A stretch of DNA of 64,000 nt from Geodermatophilus amargosae (GTDB lineage Bacteria; Actinomycetota; Actinomycetes; Mycobacteriales; Geodermatophilaceae). Each line of letters opens with the position of its first letter. The stretch's first letter is position 1. The DNA lies in assembly GCF_900116515.1 (NCBI RefSeq), contig NZ_FPBA01000021.1, forward strand, positions 37,176-101,175, read 5' to 3'. Positions 8,264-16,300 of the stretch are shown here, in pieces. Both the position numbers and the translations under genes were made by a program. Below the pieces are notes generated by a model, which was given only the letters and a program-made list of their open reading frames with translations, did no database searches and was not told the DNA's origin.

Positions 8264-10684
8264 ATGGTCCGGCCGACCCGGGACACCGGTGTGCTGACAG
8301 ACGCGGAACGCGTCCTCCCCACCCGACCCCGCGGCTGGTCCACCGTGGTGCTCCCTCCCGGCCGGGCGATGCAGCCCGAGCAGTGGACCGCCCACCACAC
8401 CGTCGTCGTCCGGACGCTCCTGGTCCTGCTCGCGGCGGTGCCGGTCTACGCGCTGTTCCGCGGGCACGACCTCGCCTCCGCGGCGCTGTACACCGCTCCC
8501 CCGGCCCTGCTCGCCCTCGCCGCGTGGGCACCCTCGCTCAGCCGCGACACCCGCGCCGCGGCCGCCGCGCTCGGGCTGATGACGACGGCCGCGGTGGGCG
8601 TCCACCTGTCCGACGGCGCCACCGAGGCGCACTTCCTCTTCTTCGCGCTGCTGCCCCTGGCCGCCCTGTACGCGGCGCGCGCCCCGTTCCTGCTCGCCGT
8701 CGTCTTCGTGGCCGCCCACCACCTCCTGCTGGGCACCCTGCTGCCGCACACGGTCTTCGCGCACGGGTCCGACGTCCTGCCGATGGCGCTGCTGCACGCC
8801 GCGTTCGTGCTGGTCGAGAGCTGGGCCTGCCTGGTCGCCTGGCAGCACTTCGACGACCGGCGCGAGCACGTCGAGGCGCTGGTCGCCGAGCGCACCGCGG
8901 CCCTGTCGGCCCAGCGCGACGAGATGGCCCGGCTGGCCGCCGTCGTCCAGACCACCGACGACGCCGTCGTCACCGCCACGCCGGACGGGCGGGTGACCAC
9001 CTGGAACCCCGGCGCCGAGCGGCTCTACGGCTGGTCCGCGGACGAGGTCCTCGGCCGGCACGCCTCCCTGTTGTCGGCCGGGCAGGAGCTGCCCGCGGAC
9101 CTCACCACGCTGCCCAGCGGCACGGTGGAGCGGCGGCAGCGCAGGCGGGACGGCTCGGAGTTCGACGCGCTGGTCACCCTCTCGGTGATCCGTGGCGACG
9201 ACGGCACGCCCACCGGCGTCGCGGCCATCACCCGAGACATCACCGGTCGCAAGCGTGGCGAGGTCGAGGCCCGCGCGACGGCCCGCCAGCTGGAGCAGCA
9301 GGCCGGCGAGCTGGCCCGGATGGCGCTGCACGACCCGCTCACCGGGCTGGCCAACCGGGCACTGATGCAGGACCGGCTCGAGCACGCCCTCGCCGACCGC
9401 CGGGCCCGCCGGCACGCGGTGCTGCTGCTCGACCTCGACGACTTCAAGACGGTCAACGACACCGCCGGGCACGAGGCGGGCGACGCCGTCCTCGTCGCCG
9501 TCGCCCGGCGGCTGGAGTCCTCCGTGCGGCCCGCCGACACCGTCGCCCGGCTCGGCGGCGACGAGTTCGTGGTGCTCATGGAGGACGTCGAGGGCCGCCG
9601 CGACGTCGTCACCGTGGCCGAGCGGCTGATCAGCGCGCTGCGCCGGCCGGTCCAGTGGGGTGGCGAGCGGTTCACGGTCGGCGGCAGCGTCGGCATGACG
9701 TTCACCGACGCCACCGACGGCCGCGGCATGGACGACCTGCTGCGCGACGCCGACCTCGCGATGTACGTGGCGAAGGCCGGCGGCAAGGACCGGGTGCGGG
9801 TGTTCGAGCGCGGGATGCGCGAGGAGGTCGCCGCGCAGGACGAGCTCGTCCGCGACCTGCGCGCCGCCGTCGGCACCGGCGAGTTGCGGGTGCTGTACCA
9901 GCCGCAGGTCGACCTGCGCAGCGGCGCGGTGACCGGCGTCGAGGCGCTGGCGCGCTGGGAGTCGGCCTCCCGCGGGCTGGTCGAGCCCGCCGGGTTCATC
10001 GCGGTCGCCGAGGCCACCGGCGTGATCGACGAGATCGACGACTGGGTGATCGGCCAGGCCTGCGCCCAGCTGCGCGCCTGGGACGACGCCGGCCTGCCGC
10101 CGCTGCGCGTGGCGGTCAACGTGTCGCCCCGCCGGCTGGCCACCGGCGACCTGGCCGTGAGCATCGCCGCGGCCGCCCGGGACGCCGGCGTGGACCCCGG
10201 ACGGCTGGAGATCGAGGTGCCCGAGGCGGTGGCCGCCGGTCCCGACGCCGCGGCCGGCATCCGCGAGGTGCGGGCGCTGGGCGTGCACGTGGCCATCGAC
10301 GACTTCGGCACCGGCGCGTCGTCGCTGTCGCGGCTGCAGGACCTGCCGCTGGACCGGCTGAAGATCGACCCGTCGGCGGTGGCGCTGCTGGCCGCGGGTG
10401 CTGCGGCGGGCTCGGTGGCCGACGCCGTCATCGCCCTGGGCAACAGCCTGGGCCTGCAGGTCGTGGCCGAGGGGGTCGAGCAGCCCGCGCAGCTGGCCGC
10501 GCTGCGGTCACTGGGCTGCGACGCCGCCCAGGGCCACCTGTTCGGCTCCCCGGTCCCCGCCGCGACCGTCGAGCGGCTCGTGCGCGCCGGCCACCCGCTG
10601 CCGGGCGCGGCTCAGGCGAGCAGCAGCCGCTCCAGGCGGCGGGCGCCCAGCGCCAGCCCGGCCAGCCCCATCACCACGAGGTAG
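8264..10684 (+). CDS. Membrane PAS-GGDEF-EAL cyclic-di-GMP protein
   Basis: An 806-residue signalling protein. The N-terminus has about six hydrophobic helices (residues 45-210) like a MASE-type membrane sensor, then a PAS domain (about 222-335), a GGDEF domain with intact LGGDEF near residue 430, and an EAL domain with GVEALARW near 558. The phosphodiesterase motif DDFGTG is present; the usual LEITE motif reads LEIEV. It may therefore make or degrade cyclic-di-GMP. The ATG at 8264 follows GGAGGAGA directly, better than an in-frame ATG 54 bases upstream. The 3' end overlaps the convergent permease gene by 73 bases. Confidence 0.93.
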   Translation: MVRPTRDTGVLTDAERVLPTRPRGWSTVVLPPGRAMQPEQWTAHHTVVVRTLLVLLAAVPVYALFRGHDLASAALYTAPPALLALAAWAPSLSRDTRAAAAALGLMTTAAVGVHLSDGATEAHFLFFALLPLAALYAARAPFLLAVVFVAAHHLLLGTLLPHTVFAHGSDVLPMALLHAAFVLVESWACLVAWQHFDDRREHVEALVAERTAALSAQRDEMARLAAVVQTTDDAVVTATPDGRVTTWNPGAERLYGWSADEVLGRHASLLSAGQELPADLTTLPSGTVERRQRRRDGSEFDALVTLSVIRGDDGTPTGVAAITRDITGRKRGEVEARATARQLEQQAGELARMALHDPLTGLANRALMQDRLEHALADRRARRHAVLLLDLDDFKTVNDTAGHEAGDAVLVAVARRLESSVRPADTVARLGGDEFVVLMEDVEGRRDVVTVAERLISALRRPVQWGGERFTVGGSVGMTFTDATDGRGMDDLLRDADLAMYVAKAGGKDRVRVFERGMREEVAAQDELVRDLRAAVGTGELRVLYQPQVDLRSGAVTGVEALARWESASRGLVEPAGFIAVAEATGVIDEIDDWVIGQACAQLRAWDDAGLPPLRVAVNVSPRRLATGDLAVSIAAAARDAGVDPGRLEIEVPEAVAAGPDAAAGIREVRALGVHVAIDDFGTGASSLSRLQDLPLDRLKIDPSAVALLAAGAAAGSVADAVIALGNSLGLQVVAEGVEQPAQLAALRSLGCDAAQGHLFGSPVPAATVERLVRAGHPLPGAAQASSSRSRRRAPSASPASPITTR

Positions 10685-11445
10685 GCCGCCGAGCCGAGCA
10701 GCGCCCACCGCACGTCGCCGGTCACCAGCCCGCGGACCAGCTCGATGCCGTGGTAGAGCGGCGTGCACTCGACGACGACCTGCAGCGGCCGCGGATAGGT
10801 CGACAGCGGGTAGAAGGTCGTCGAGAACAGGAACAGCGGCAGGATCGCGACCTGCACGAACTCGAAGTCCTGCCAGCCGCGCAGGAACGTGCTCGCGGCC
10901 AGCCCGACGGCGGCGAAGGCGAACCCGATGAGGACGGCGGCCGGCAGCGCCAGCAGCGCCCACCAGGAGCCGACCAGGCCCATGGCCAGCATGACGAGCA
11001 GGAACGCCGCGGAGTAGACCGCGCCGCGCATGAGCGCCCACACCGTCTCCCCCACCGCGGCGTCGGCCGCGGACACCGGCGTGGCCAGGACGGCGTCGTA
11101 GAGCTTGGCGTAGCGCAGCTTGAAGAACAGGTTGAAGACGGCGTCGTAGATCGCGCCGTTCATCGCGGCCGAGGCGAGCAGCGCCGGGGCCACGAACTCC
11201 TGGTAGGTCAGCGCGGAGCCGGTGTCGGTGACGACGTCGCCGACCAGCGCGCCGATCCCGACGCCGATCGAGAACAGGTAGAAGAACGGCTCGGCGAACC
11301 CGGACACGAAGACCAGCCAGCTGCGCCGGGCCACCAGCAGGTTGCGGTACACCAGCTGCCCGGCCCGCCGTGGCGACACCGGGTACAGCGGCACGACCCG
11401 CAGCAGCAGCGAGACCGGGCGGGTCGCCGTCGGGACGCCGGTCAC
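10612..11445 (-). CDS. ABC-2 type exporter permease (second)
   Basis: A 277-residue ABC-2 family integral membrane protein with about six predicted helices, for example SGFAEPFFYLFSIGVGIGAL and LPLFLFSTTFYPLSTYP. The second segment matches the FxFSGxFFP-type motif of drug and polysaccharide exporter permeases. Its GTG start at 11445 overlaps the previous permease stop (GTGA), so translation is coupled. It probably pairs with the neighbouring permease as a heterodimer driven by the upstream ATPase. Substrate unknown. The end overlaps the convergent GGDEF-EAL gene. Confidence 0.88.
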   Translation of the reverse strand: MTGVPTATRPVSLLLRVVPLYPVSPRRAGQLVYRNLLVARRSWLVFVSGFAEPFFYLFSIGVGIGALVGDVVTDTGSALTYQEFVAPALLASAAMNGAIYDAVFNLFFKLRYAKLYDAVLATPVSAADAAVGETVWALMRGAVYSAAFLLVMLAMGLVGSWWALLALPAAVLIGFAFAAVGLAASTFLRGWQDFEFVQVAILPLFLFSTTFYPLSTYPRPLQVVVECTPLYHGIELVRGLVTGDVRWALLGSAAYLVVMGLAGLALGARRLERLLLA

Positions 11446-12218
11446 CGGACCAGCCGCCGCTGCAGCGCCCGGGCGGCCAGCCAGGTGCCGGCGACGGTCC
11501 ACAGCGCGAGGTAGCCGAGGTGCAGCAGGGCGGAGCCCGCCTCCGCCGCCCCGAGGGCCAGGTCGCGGGCCAGCGCGACGCCGTGCCACAGCGGGGTGGC
11601 GTAGGCGAACCACTCCAGTGCCACCGGCAGCTGCGTGACGGGGAAGAACGTGCCGCTGAACAGGAACATCGGCACGATGAGGAACCGCTGCAGCGCGGCG
11701 AAGGCGGCGTCCTCCTCCAGCCGGGCGGCCATGGCGGTGACCGGGGCGGCGAAGGCCAGGCCGGTGAGCAGCGCGACCGGCAGCGCGAGCACCACCAGCG
11801 GGCTCGCCGCCGCGCCGAAGAGCACCAGGACCACCAGGAACGCCGCGGCCGACGTCGTCACCCGGAAGGCGACGTAGAGCAGGTGGCCGGTGAGGACGTC
11901 GACCGGGCGGGCCGGGGTGGCGAGCACCGCGTCGTAGAGCCGGTCCCACTTCAGCGCCCCGAGCACCGGGTAGGAGGACTCGCCGGTCGCGGTCTGCATG
12001 GCCGCGGCCACCAGCAGCCCGGGCGCGAGGAAGGCCAGGTAGCCCACGCCGCCGGGGACGCCGGGCCCGCGGTCGACCAGGCTGCCCAGCGTCAGCCCCA
12101 TCGCGGCGAGGAAGAGCACCGGCTCCAGGACGCTGCCGAGCGCGCTGCTGCGCCAGAAGTGCCGGTGCGCGGTGAGCCGCTGGGCCAGGAAGGAGCGGGC
12201 GGCCGGGGACGGGACCAC
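11442..12218 (-). CDS. ABC-2 type exporter permease (first)
   Basis: A 258-residue ABC-2 permease with six predicted membrane helices. It carries PMFLFSGTFFPVTQLP, the classic motif before the last helices, and ALKWDRLYDAVLATP in the large cytoplasmic loop thought to contact the ATPase. The second permease has the equivalent AKLYDAVLATPVSAAD, so the two are paralogues from an old duplication. It starts right after the ATPase stop (one base between them) and ends overlapping the next gene. Family members export drugs, polyketides or cell-surface glycans. Confidence 0.9.
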   Translation of the reverse strand: MVPSPAARSFLAQRLTAHRHFWRSSALGSVLEPVLFLAAMGLTLGSLVDRGPGVPGGVGYLAFLAPGLLVAAAMQTATGESSYPVLGALKWDRLYDAVLATPARPVDVLTGHLLYVAFRVTTSAAAFLVVLVLFGAAASPLVVLALPVALLTGLAFAAPVTAMAARLEEDAAFAALQRFLIVPMFLFSGTFFPVTQLPVALEWFAYATPLWHGVALARDLALGAAEAGSALLHLGYLALWTVAGTWLAARALQRRLVR

Positions 12219-12219
12219 G

Positions 12220-13182
12220 TCAGTCCACCAGCGTGCGGCCGGTGAGCCGCAGGAAGACGTCCTCCAGCGAGCTGCGCCGGACCAGGGACGACAGCGGCCG
12301 CAGCCCGAGCGCGAGGACCTCCGACAGCGCCGCGTCGCCGTCGGCGGTGTAGAGCAGCAGCCGGTCGGGCAGGACCTCGACCCGCTCGGCGGCGCCGCGG
12401 GCGACCAGCGGGGCCAGCGCGTCGGCGTGCGCGGCCGGCCCCGCCCCGCCCTCGGTCAGCGGGAAGCGCAGCTCGCACACCTCGCGGGTGGACCAGGTGG
12501 CGATCAGCTCGGCGGGGCTGCCCTCGGCGGCGATCCGGCCGCGGTCCATGACGACCAGCCGGTCGCACAGCTGCTCGGCCTCGTCCATGTAGTGCGTGGT
12601 GAGCACGAGGGTCACGCCCCGCTGCTTGAGCCGGTAGAGCCGCTCCCAGAGCACGTGCCGGGCCTGGGGGTCCAGGCCGGTGGTGGGCTCGTCGAGCAGG
12701 ACGACGTCGGGCTCGTTGACCAGAGCCCGGGCGATGGTGACCCGCCGCTTCATCCCGCCCGACAGCGGCTCGACCCGGTCCTTCGCGCGGTCGGTGAGCT
12801 GCACGAAGTCCAGCAGCTCCGCGGTCCGCTCGCGCACGGTCGCGCGGGGCAGGCCGAAGTACCGGCCGTAGACCAGCAGGTTCTCCTCGACGGTGAGCTC
12901 GAGGTCGAGGTTGTCGGTCTGCGGGACGACGCCGAGGCGCGCGCGGATGGCCGGCCCGTCGACGGCGGGGTCCATGCCGAGGATCCGCAGCTCCCCCGCG
13001 GTCGGCGGCGAGACGGCGCCGACCATCCGCATGGTCGTGCTCTTGCCGGCGCCGTTGGGCCCCAGGAAGCCGAAGGACTCCCCGGGCGCGATGTCGACGT
13101 CGATCCCGTCGACCGCGGTGTGGGTACCGAACCGCTTCACCAGGCCCCGTGCCCGGACCAGCGACTCCACCATGCCTCCCAT
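12220..13182 (-). CDS. ABC exporter ATP-binding protein
   Basis: A 320-residue ATPase with Walker A GPNGAGKST (41-49), signature LSGGMKRR, Walker B VVLLDEPTTGLDP and the H-loop TTHYMDEAE. The sequence resembles the NodI/DrrA-type subfamily, with a C-terminal regulatory extension (about 230-320). It drives the two following ABC-2 permeases. Two in-frame ATG codons (13182 and 13173) are possible; GGGAGG lies just before the second but with too short a spacing, so I keep the longer form. The gene begins a three-gene operon. Confidence 0.92.
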   Translation of the reverse strand: MGGMVESLVRARGLVKRFGTHTAVDGIDVDIAPGESFGFLGPNGAGKSTTMRMVGAVSPPTAGELRILGMDPAVDGPAIRARLGVVPQTDNLDLELTVEENLLVYGRYFGLPRATVRERTAELLDFVQLTDRAKDRVEPLSGGMKRRVTIARALVNEPDVVLLDEPTTGLDPQARHVLWERLYRLKQRGVTLVLTTHYMDEAEQLCDRLVVMDRGRIAAEGSPAELIATWSTREVCELRFPLTEGGAGPAAHADALAPLVARGAAERVEVLPDRLLLYTADGDAALSEVLALGLRPLSSLVRRSSLEDVFLRLTGRTLVD

Positions 13183-13212
13183 GCTGTCCCCGGCCGCCGG
13201 GGCCGGGTCAGG

Positions 13213-13263
13213 CCCCCTTGCAGGGTCCCGCCGCGAGCGTGCGAGCGGTGGGGGGCAAGGGGG
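13213..13263 (-). terminator. Hairpin after ndk
   Basis: CCCCCTTGC (13213-13221) pairs with GCAAGGGGG (13255-13263) around a GC-rich loop, immediately past the ndk stop and before the ABC ATPase start. A similar half-motif (GGGGTCCTTC) recurs just downstream of rne near 1828-1838, so this may belong to a dispersed repeat family that also serves as a terminator. Confidence 0.5.
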
Positions 13264-13271
13264 TCCTTCTG

Positions 13272-13682
13272 TCAGACCAGGCCGGGGAAGAAGAGCCCGA
13301 TCTCGCGCGCGGCGGACTCGGCGGAGTCCGAGCCGTGCACGATGTTGGACTGCACCTCGAGGGCGAAGTCGCCGCGGATGGTGCCGGGCGCGGCCTTCAC
13401 CGGGTCGGTGGCGCCGGCCAGCGCGCGGAAGGCCTCGACGGCACGCGGCCCCTCGACGACGAGGGCGAGCAGCGGGCCGCCGGTGATGAACTCGACCAGC
13501 GAGCCGAAGAAGGGCTTCTCACGGTGCTCGCCGTAGTGCTCCTCGGCGACCTCGCGGGTCAGGGTGCGCAGCTCGGCGGCGACCAGGCGCAGGCCCTTGG
13601 CCTCGAGGCGGGAGACGACCTCCCCGACCAGGCCGCGGGCGACGCCGTCGGGCTTGACGAGGACCAGGGTGCGATCAGTCAC
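13272..13682 (-). CDS. ndk: Nucleoside diphosphate kinase
   Basis: A 136-residue enzyme transferring the gamma phosphate of ATP to nucleoside diphosphates through a phosphohistidine. The N-terminus [16 protein letters not shown] and the catalytic NIVHGSDS with His116 are intact, and the length is standard. The GTG at 13682 aligns with family starts. No AG-rich ribosome binding site precedes it; TAGGGT lies eight bases upstream on the minus strand as a possible -10, so the message could be leaderless. It is divergent from the HTH gene, and the two share a 73-base intergenic region with twin operators. Confidence 0.96.
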   Translation of the reverse strand: MTDRTLVLVKPDGVARGLVGEVVSRLEAKGLRLVAAELRTLTREVAEEHYGEHREKPFFGSLVEFITGGPLLALVVEGPRAVEAFRALAGATDPVKAAPGTIRGDFALEVQSNIVHGSDSAESAAREIGLFFPGLV

Positions 13683-13708
13683 GAGGCGGCACCCTACGGG
13701 ACGGCGCG

Positions 13709-13754
13709 TGTCAACCCGTGTTGACAAGCCGGCGACTGTCAACCAGAGTTGACG
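13709..13754. promoter_or_regulatory. Twin palindromic operators, 28 bp apart
   Basis: Operator 1 is TGTCAAC-N4-GTTGACA (13709-13726), a perfect 7-bp inverted repeat. Operator 2 is TGTCAAC-N4-GTTGACG (13737-13754), matching except for the last base. Centre-to-centre spacing is 28 bases, close to three helical turns less three bases. They lie between divergent ndk and the small HTH gene, whose product is the likely ligand. Confidence 0.85.
13721..13749 (+). promoter_or_regulatory. Promoter of the HTH/Clp-N pair
   Basis: A consensus -35 TTGACA (13721-13726) sits in the right arm of operator 1. A weaker -10 CAGAGT (13744-13749) follows after 17 bases and overlaps operator 2. The predicted transcription start falls at or next to the ATG at 13756, so the mRNA is probably leaderless, and a repressor bound to either operator would block RNA polymerase. 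Confidence 0.6.
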
Positions 13755-13755
13755 C

Positions 13756-13977
13756 ATGGCCACTCCCACCGACGTCACCACCGCCGCCGCGGCCGACGAC
13801 CCGGACACCGGCCTGCGCGCCGTCCGGGCGCTGCGCGAGCTGGCCGAGCGCCTCGAGGTGCTGCAGGTCGGCAACGCGCGGGCGCGCGGCTGGTCGTGGC
13901 AGCAGATCGCCGGGGCCCTCGGCGTCAGCCGGCAGGCCGTCCACAAGAAGCACGCCCGGAGCAGGAAGGACGTCTGA
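13756..13977 (+). CDS. Small helix-turn-helix regulator
   Basis: A 73-residue protein. Residues 38-70 form a clear helix-turn-helix, [20 protein letters not shown], of the homeodomain-like/sigma-70 region 4 type. It is the first gene of a pair with a Clp-N domain protein, a widespread actinobacterial arrangement. Two palindromic operators overlap its own promoter and reach to two bases before the ATG, so autoregulation is likely; ndk on the other side may also respond. No ribosome binding site is possible between operator and ATG, which supports leaderless translation. Confidence 0.85.
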   Translation: MATPTDVTTAAAADDPDTGLRAVRALRELAERLEVLQVGNARARGWSWQQIAGALGVSRQAVHKKHARSRKDV

Positions 13978-13978
13978 G

Positions 13979-14515
13979 GTGTTCGAACGCTTCGCCCACG
14001 AGGCCCGCCACGCGGTCGTCGTGGCCCAGGAGGAGGCGCGCGACCTGCGCGCCGAGCAGATCGAGCCGGTGCACCTGCTGCTCGCGCTGGCCCGCGACCC
14101 CGGCCGCGGCGGGGCGGCCCTGCGGTCCGTGGGCCTCGACCACGCCACCGTCCGCGACGCGCTGACCCGGTCGGTCGGGCCGCTGGACGCCGACGCCCTG
14201 GCCGCCGTCGGGATCGACCTGGAGCAGGTGCGCGCGGCGGCGGAGTCCGCCTTCGGCCCCGGCGCACTCGACCGCGGACCGCTCGGGCGCACCGGGCACA
14301 TCCCGTTCAGCGGCGGCGCCAAGCGGGCGCTCGAGAGCGCCCTGCGGCACGTCCTGGCCCAGCCGCGCCGGCGCCGCGACCGGGTCATCGACACCGGGCA
14401 CCTCGTCGTCGGGGTCCTCGCGGTCGCCGACCCGGTGGTCGAGCGGGTGCTGCGGCACCTGGGCACCGACGTCGTCCGGCTCCGCGAGGGGCTCGACGGC
14501 GCGTCGGCCGCCTGA
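13979..14515 (+). CDS. Clp N-terminal domain protein
   Basis: A 178-residue protein made only of Clp-N repeats. The first is recognisable by [19 protein letters not shown] and [15 protein letters not shown]; the second covers about residues 95-170 ([16 protein letters not shown], then [11 protein letters not shown]). There is no AAA+ domain. In ClpA/ClpC this domain binds substrates or adaptors, so a free-standing copy may act as an adaptor or ligand sensor. The GTG at 13979 begins one base after the HTH stop, so the genes are translationally coupled and share the operator-controlled promoter. Confidence 0.88.
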   Translation: MFERFAHEARHAVVVAQEEARDLRAEQIEPVHLLLALARDPGRGGAALRSVGLDHATVRDALTRSVGPLDADALAAVGIDLEQVRAAAESAFGPGALDRGPLGRTGHIPFSGGAKRALESALRHVLAQPRRRRDRVIDTGHLVVGVLAVADPVVERVLRHLGTDVVRLREGLDGASAA

Positions 14516-14529
14516 GCCGCCCGCCCGGG

Positions 14530-14904
14530 TCAGTCGGCGGGCGCGGCCGGCTCGCGGAACGGGGAGCCGAGCAGGTCCTTGCGGACCTGCAGCAGGTACA
14601 GCCAGATCAGCACGAAGACGCCGCCGACGAACCACATCGACGAGTCGATGAGCCCGGTGAGCAGCAGGGGCACCTGCAGGACGGTGGCGATCTCCAGCCC
14701 GCGTGGCCGCCGCTGGATGCCCGAGGCCAGGATCAGGACGACGGCGAGCACCAGCAGGATCGTCAGCCGGGTCCCGTCGAGGCCGCCCGCCGTCTGCGCG
14801 ATGGCCCGCGGGACGAACAGCACCGCGATCCCCTCGAGCAGCAGCACCGCGGCGGCCGCGCCGCGCAGCGCCCTCCCGGCCCGGACCGGGTCGGGCGCCG
14901 TCAC
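14530..14904 (-). CDS. DUF4233 small membrane protein
   Basis: A 124-residue protein with four hydrophobic helices: AAAAVLLLEGIAVLFV, LTILLVLAVVLILASG, a third around VPLLLTGLIDSSMWF, and VFVLIWLYLLQ. It matches the DUF4233 family that habitually follows folC in actinobacteria. Its ATG overlaps the folC stop (ATGA), so it is coupled to folate polyglutamylation, but no biochemical function is known. Confidence 0.88.
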   Translation of the reverse strand: MTAPDPVRAGRALRGAAAAVLLLEGIAVLFVPRAIAQTAGGLDGTRLTILLVLAVVLILASGIQRRPRGLEIATVLQVPLLLTGLIDSSMWFVGGVFVLIWLYLLQVRKDLLGSPFREPAAPAD

Positions 14905-16241
14905 GACCGGCCGCCGAGCACGGTGCGGGCCTCGCCGGCGGTGATCACGCTGCCGGTGACCAGCACGCCCGAGCCGCCCAGGGCGTCGTCGGGACCGGCC
15001 TCGGCCAGCTCGATCGCCTCGGTGAGCGCCTCGACCAGCCGCGGGGACACGCTCACCCGGTCGGCGCCGAACACGTCGACGGCGAGCGCGCCGAGCTCGT
15101 CGGCCGGCATCGCCCGCGTCGAGCCGTTCTGCGTCACGACCAGCTCGGCGCAGACGGTCTCCAGCTCGCGCAGCATCCCCTCGACGTCCTTGCCGTGCAC
15201 CACCCCGACGACGCCGACCAGCCGGGTGAAGTCGAAGGACTCCCGGATCGCCTCCACGGTCGCGGCCATGCCGGCCGGGTTGTGCGCGGCGTCGACCAGC
15301 ACCGTCGGGCTGGTGCGGACCCGCTCCAGCCGGCCGGGCGAGCGCACGGCGGCGAACGCGGCCCGCACGGTCTCCTGGTCGACCGGCCCGGTGGCGGCAC
15401 CGGCACCGAGGAACGCCTCGACGGCGGCCAGCGCGGTCGCGGCGTTCTGCGCCTGGTGCGCGCCGAACAGCGGGAGGAAGAGCTCCTCGTACTCACCGCC
15501 CAGCCCCTGCAGCCGCAGCTGCTGCCCGCCGACGGCGACCCGGCGGTCCAGCACGCCGAACTCGGTGCCCTCGCGCGCGACCACGGCCTCGACCTCGACC
15601 GCGCGGCGGACCAGCGCGTCGAGCGCCCCCGGCTGCTGGTGGGCGAGGACGGCGATCGCGTCGGGCTTGATGATCCCGGCCTTCTCGCCGGCGATCGTGG
15701 TGACGTCGGGGCCGAGGTACTCGGCGTGGTCGAGGTCCACCGGCGTGACGACGGCGACCCGCGCGTCGACGACGTTGGTGGCGTCCCACCTGCCGCCCAT
15801 GCCGACCTCGACGACGGCGACGTCGACCGGCGCCTCGGCGAAGGTCGCGTAGGCCATGCCGACCATGACCTCGAAGAAGCTCATCGGGTGCTCGCCGGCG
15901 GCGTCGACCATCTGCACGTAGGGCGCGATGTCGGAGTGGGTCTCGACGAAGCGCTCGGCGCTCACCGGCTCGCCGTCGAGGACGATCCGCTCGCGCACCG
16001 ACTGCAGGTGCGGGCTGGTGAACCGGCCCACCCGCAGGCCGAAGCCGCGCAGCAGCTCGTCGACCATCCGCGCCGTCGTCGTCTTGCCGTTGGTGCCGGC
16101 GACCTGCACCACCGGGTAGGCCCGGTGCGGGTTGCCCAGCAGGTCGACCAGGGCGGCGATGCGGCCCAGCGAGGGCTCCAGCCGGGTCTCCGGCCAGCGA
16201 GCCAGCAGCTCCTCCTCGACGCGGGTCAGGTCACTGCTCAT
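14901..16241 (-). CDS. folC: Folylpolyglutamate/dihydrofolate synthase
   Basis: A 446-residue Mur-ligase-type enzyme that adds glutamate to folates, in many bacteria also making dihydrofolate from dihydropteroate. The P-loop GTNGKTT is near residue 49. The Mur-family segments EVGMGGRWDATN and LVDAAHNPAG (the latter in the C-terminal domain) are intact. Length is typical. It is divergent from valS with a 59-base gap. GGAGAGG lies immediately before the ATG, a short spacing but adequate. Confidence 0.95.
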   Translation of the reverse strand: MSSDLTRVEEELLARWPETRLEPSLGRIAALVDLLGNPHRAYPVVQVAGTNGKTTTARMVDELLRGFGLRVGRFTSPHLQSVRERIVLDGEPVSAERFVETHSDIAPYVQMVDAAGEHPMSFFEVMVGMAYATFAEAPVDVAVVEVGMGGRWDATNVVDARVAVVTPVDLDHAEYLGPDVTTIAGEKAGIIKPDAIAVLAHQQPGALDALVRRAVEVEAVVAREGTEFGVLDRRVAVGGQQLRLQGLGGEYEELFLPLFGAHQAQNAATALAAVEAFLGAGAATGPVDQETVRAAFAAVRSPGRLERVRTSPTVLVDAAHNPAGMAATVEAIRESFDFTRLVGVVGVVHGKDVEGMLRELETVCAELVVTQNGSTRAMPADELGALAVDVFGADRVSVSPRLVEALTEAIELAEAGPDDALGGSGVLVTGSVITAGEARTVLGGRS

Positions 16242-16288
16242 CCTCTCCAGGATGCCAGCCGCCGGGTTCCTGGGATGGCTGGGGTTCC

Positions 16289-16294
16289 TAGGAT
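16289..16294 (+). promoter_or_regulatory. Putative -10 element of valS, leaderless
   Basis: TAGGAT (TAnnnT consensus) ends seven bases before the valS ATG at 16301, placing transcription start at or next to the start codon. The hexamer is part of the second of two near-identical 14-base direct repeats, GGGTTCCTRGGATG, at 16264-16277 and 16282-16295. No usable Shine-Dalgarno sequence is present. Confidence 0.5.
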
Positions 16295-16300
16295 GAGGCC

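Noticed and set aside
8138..10288. Minus-strand open frame of 716 codons
   Set aside because: It lies opposite the well-supported GGDEF-EAL gene and shows no recognisable domain.
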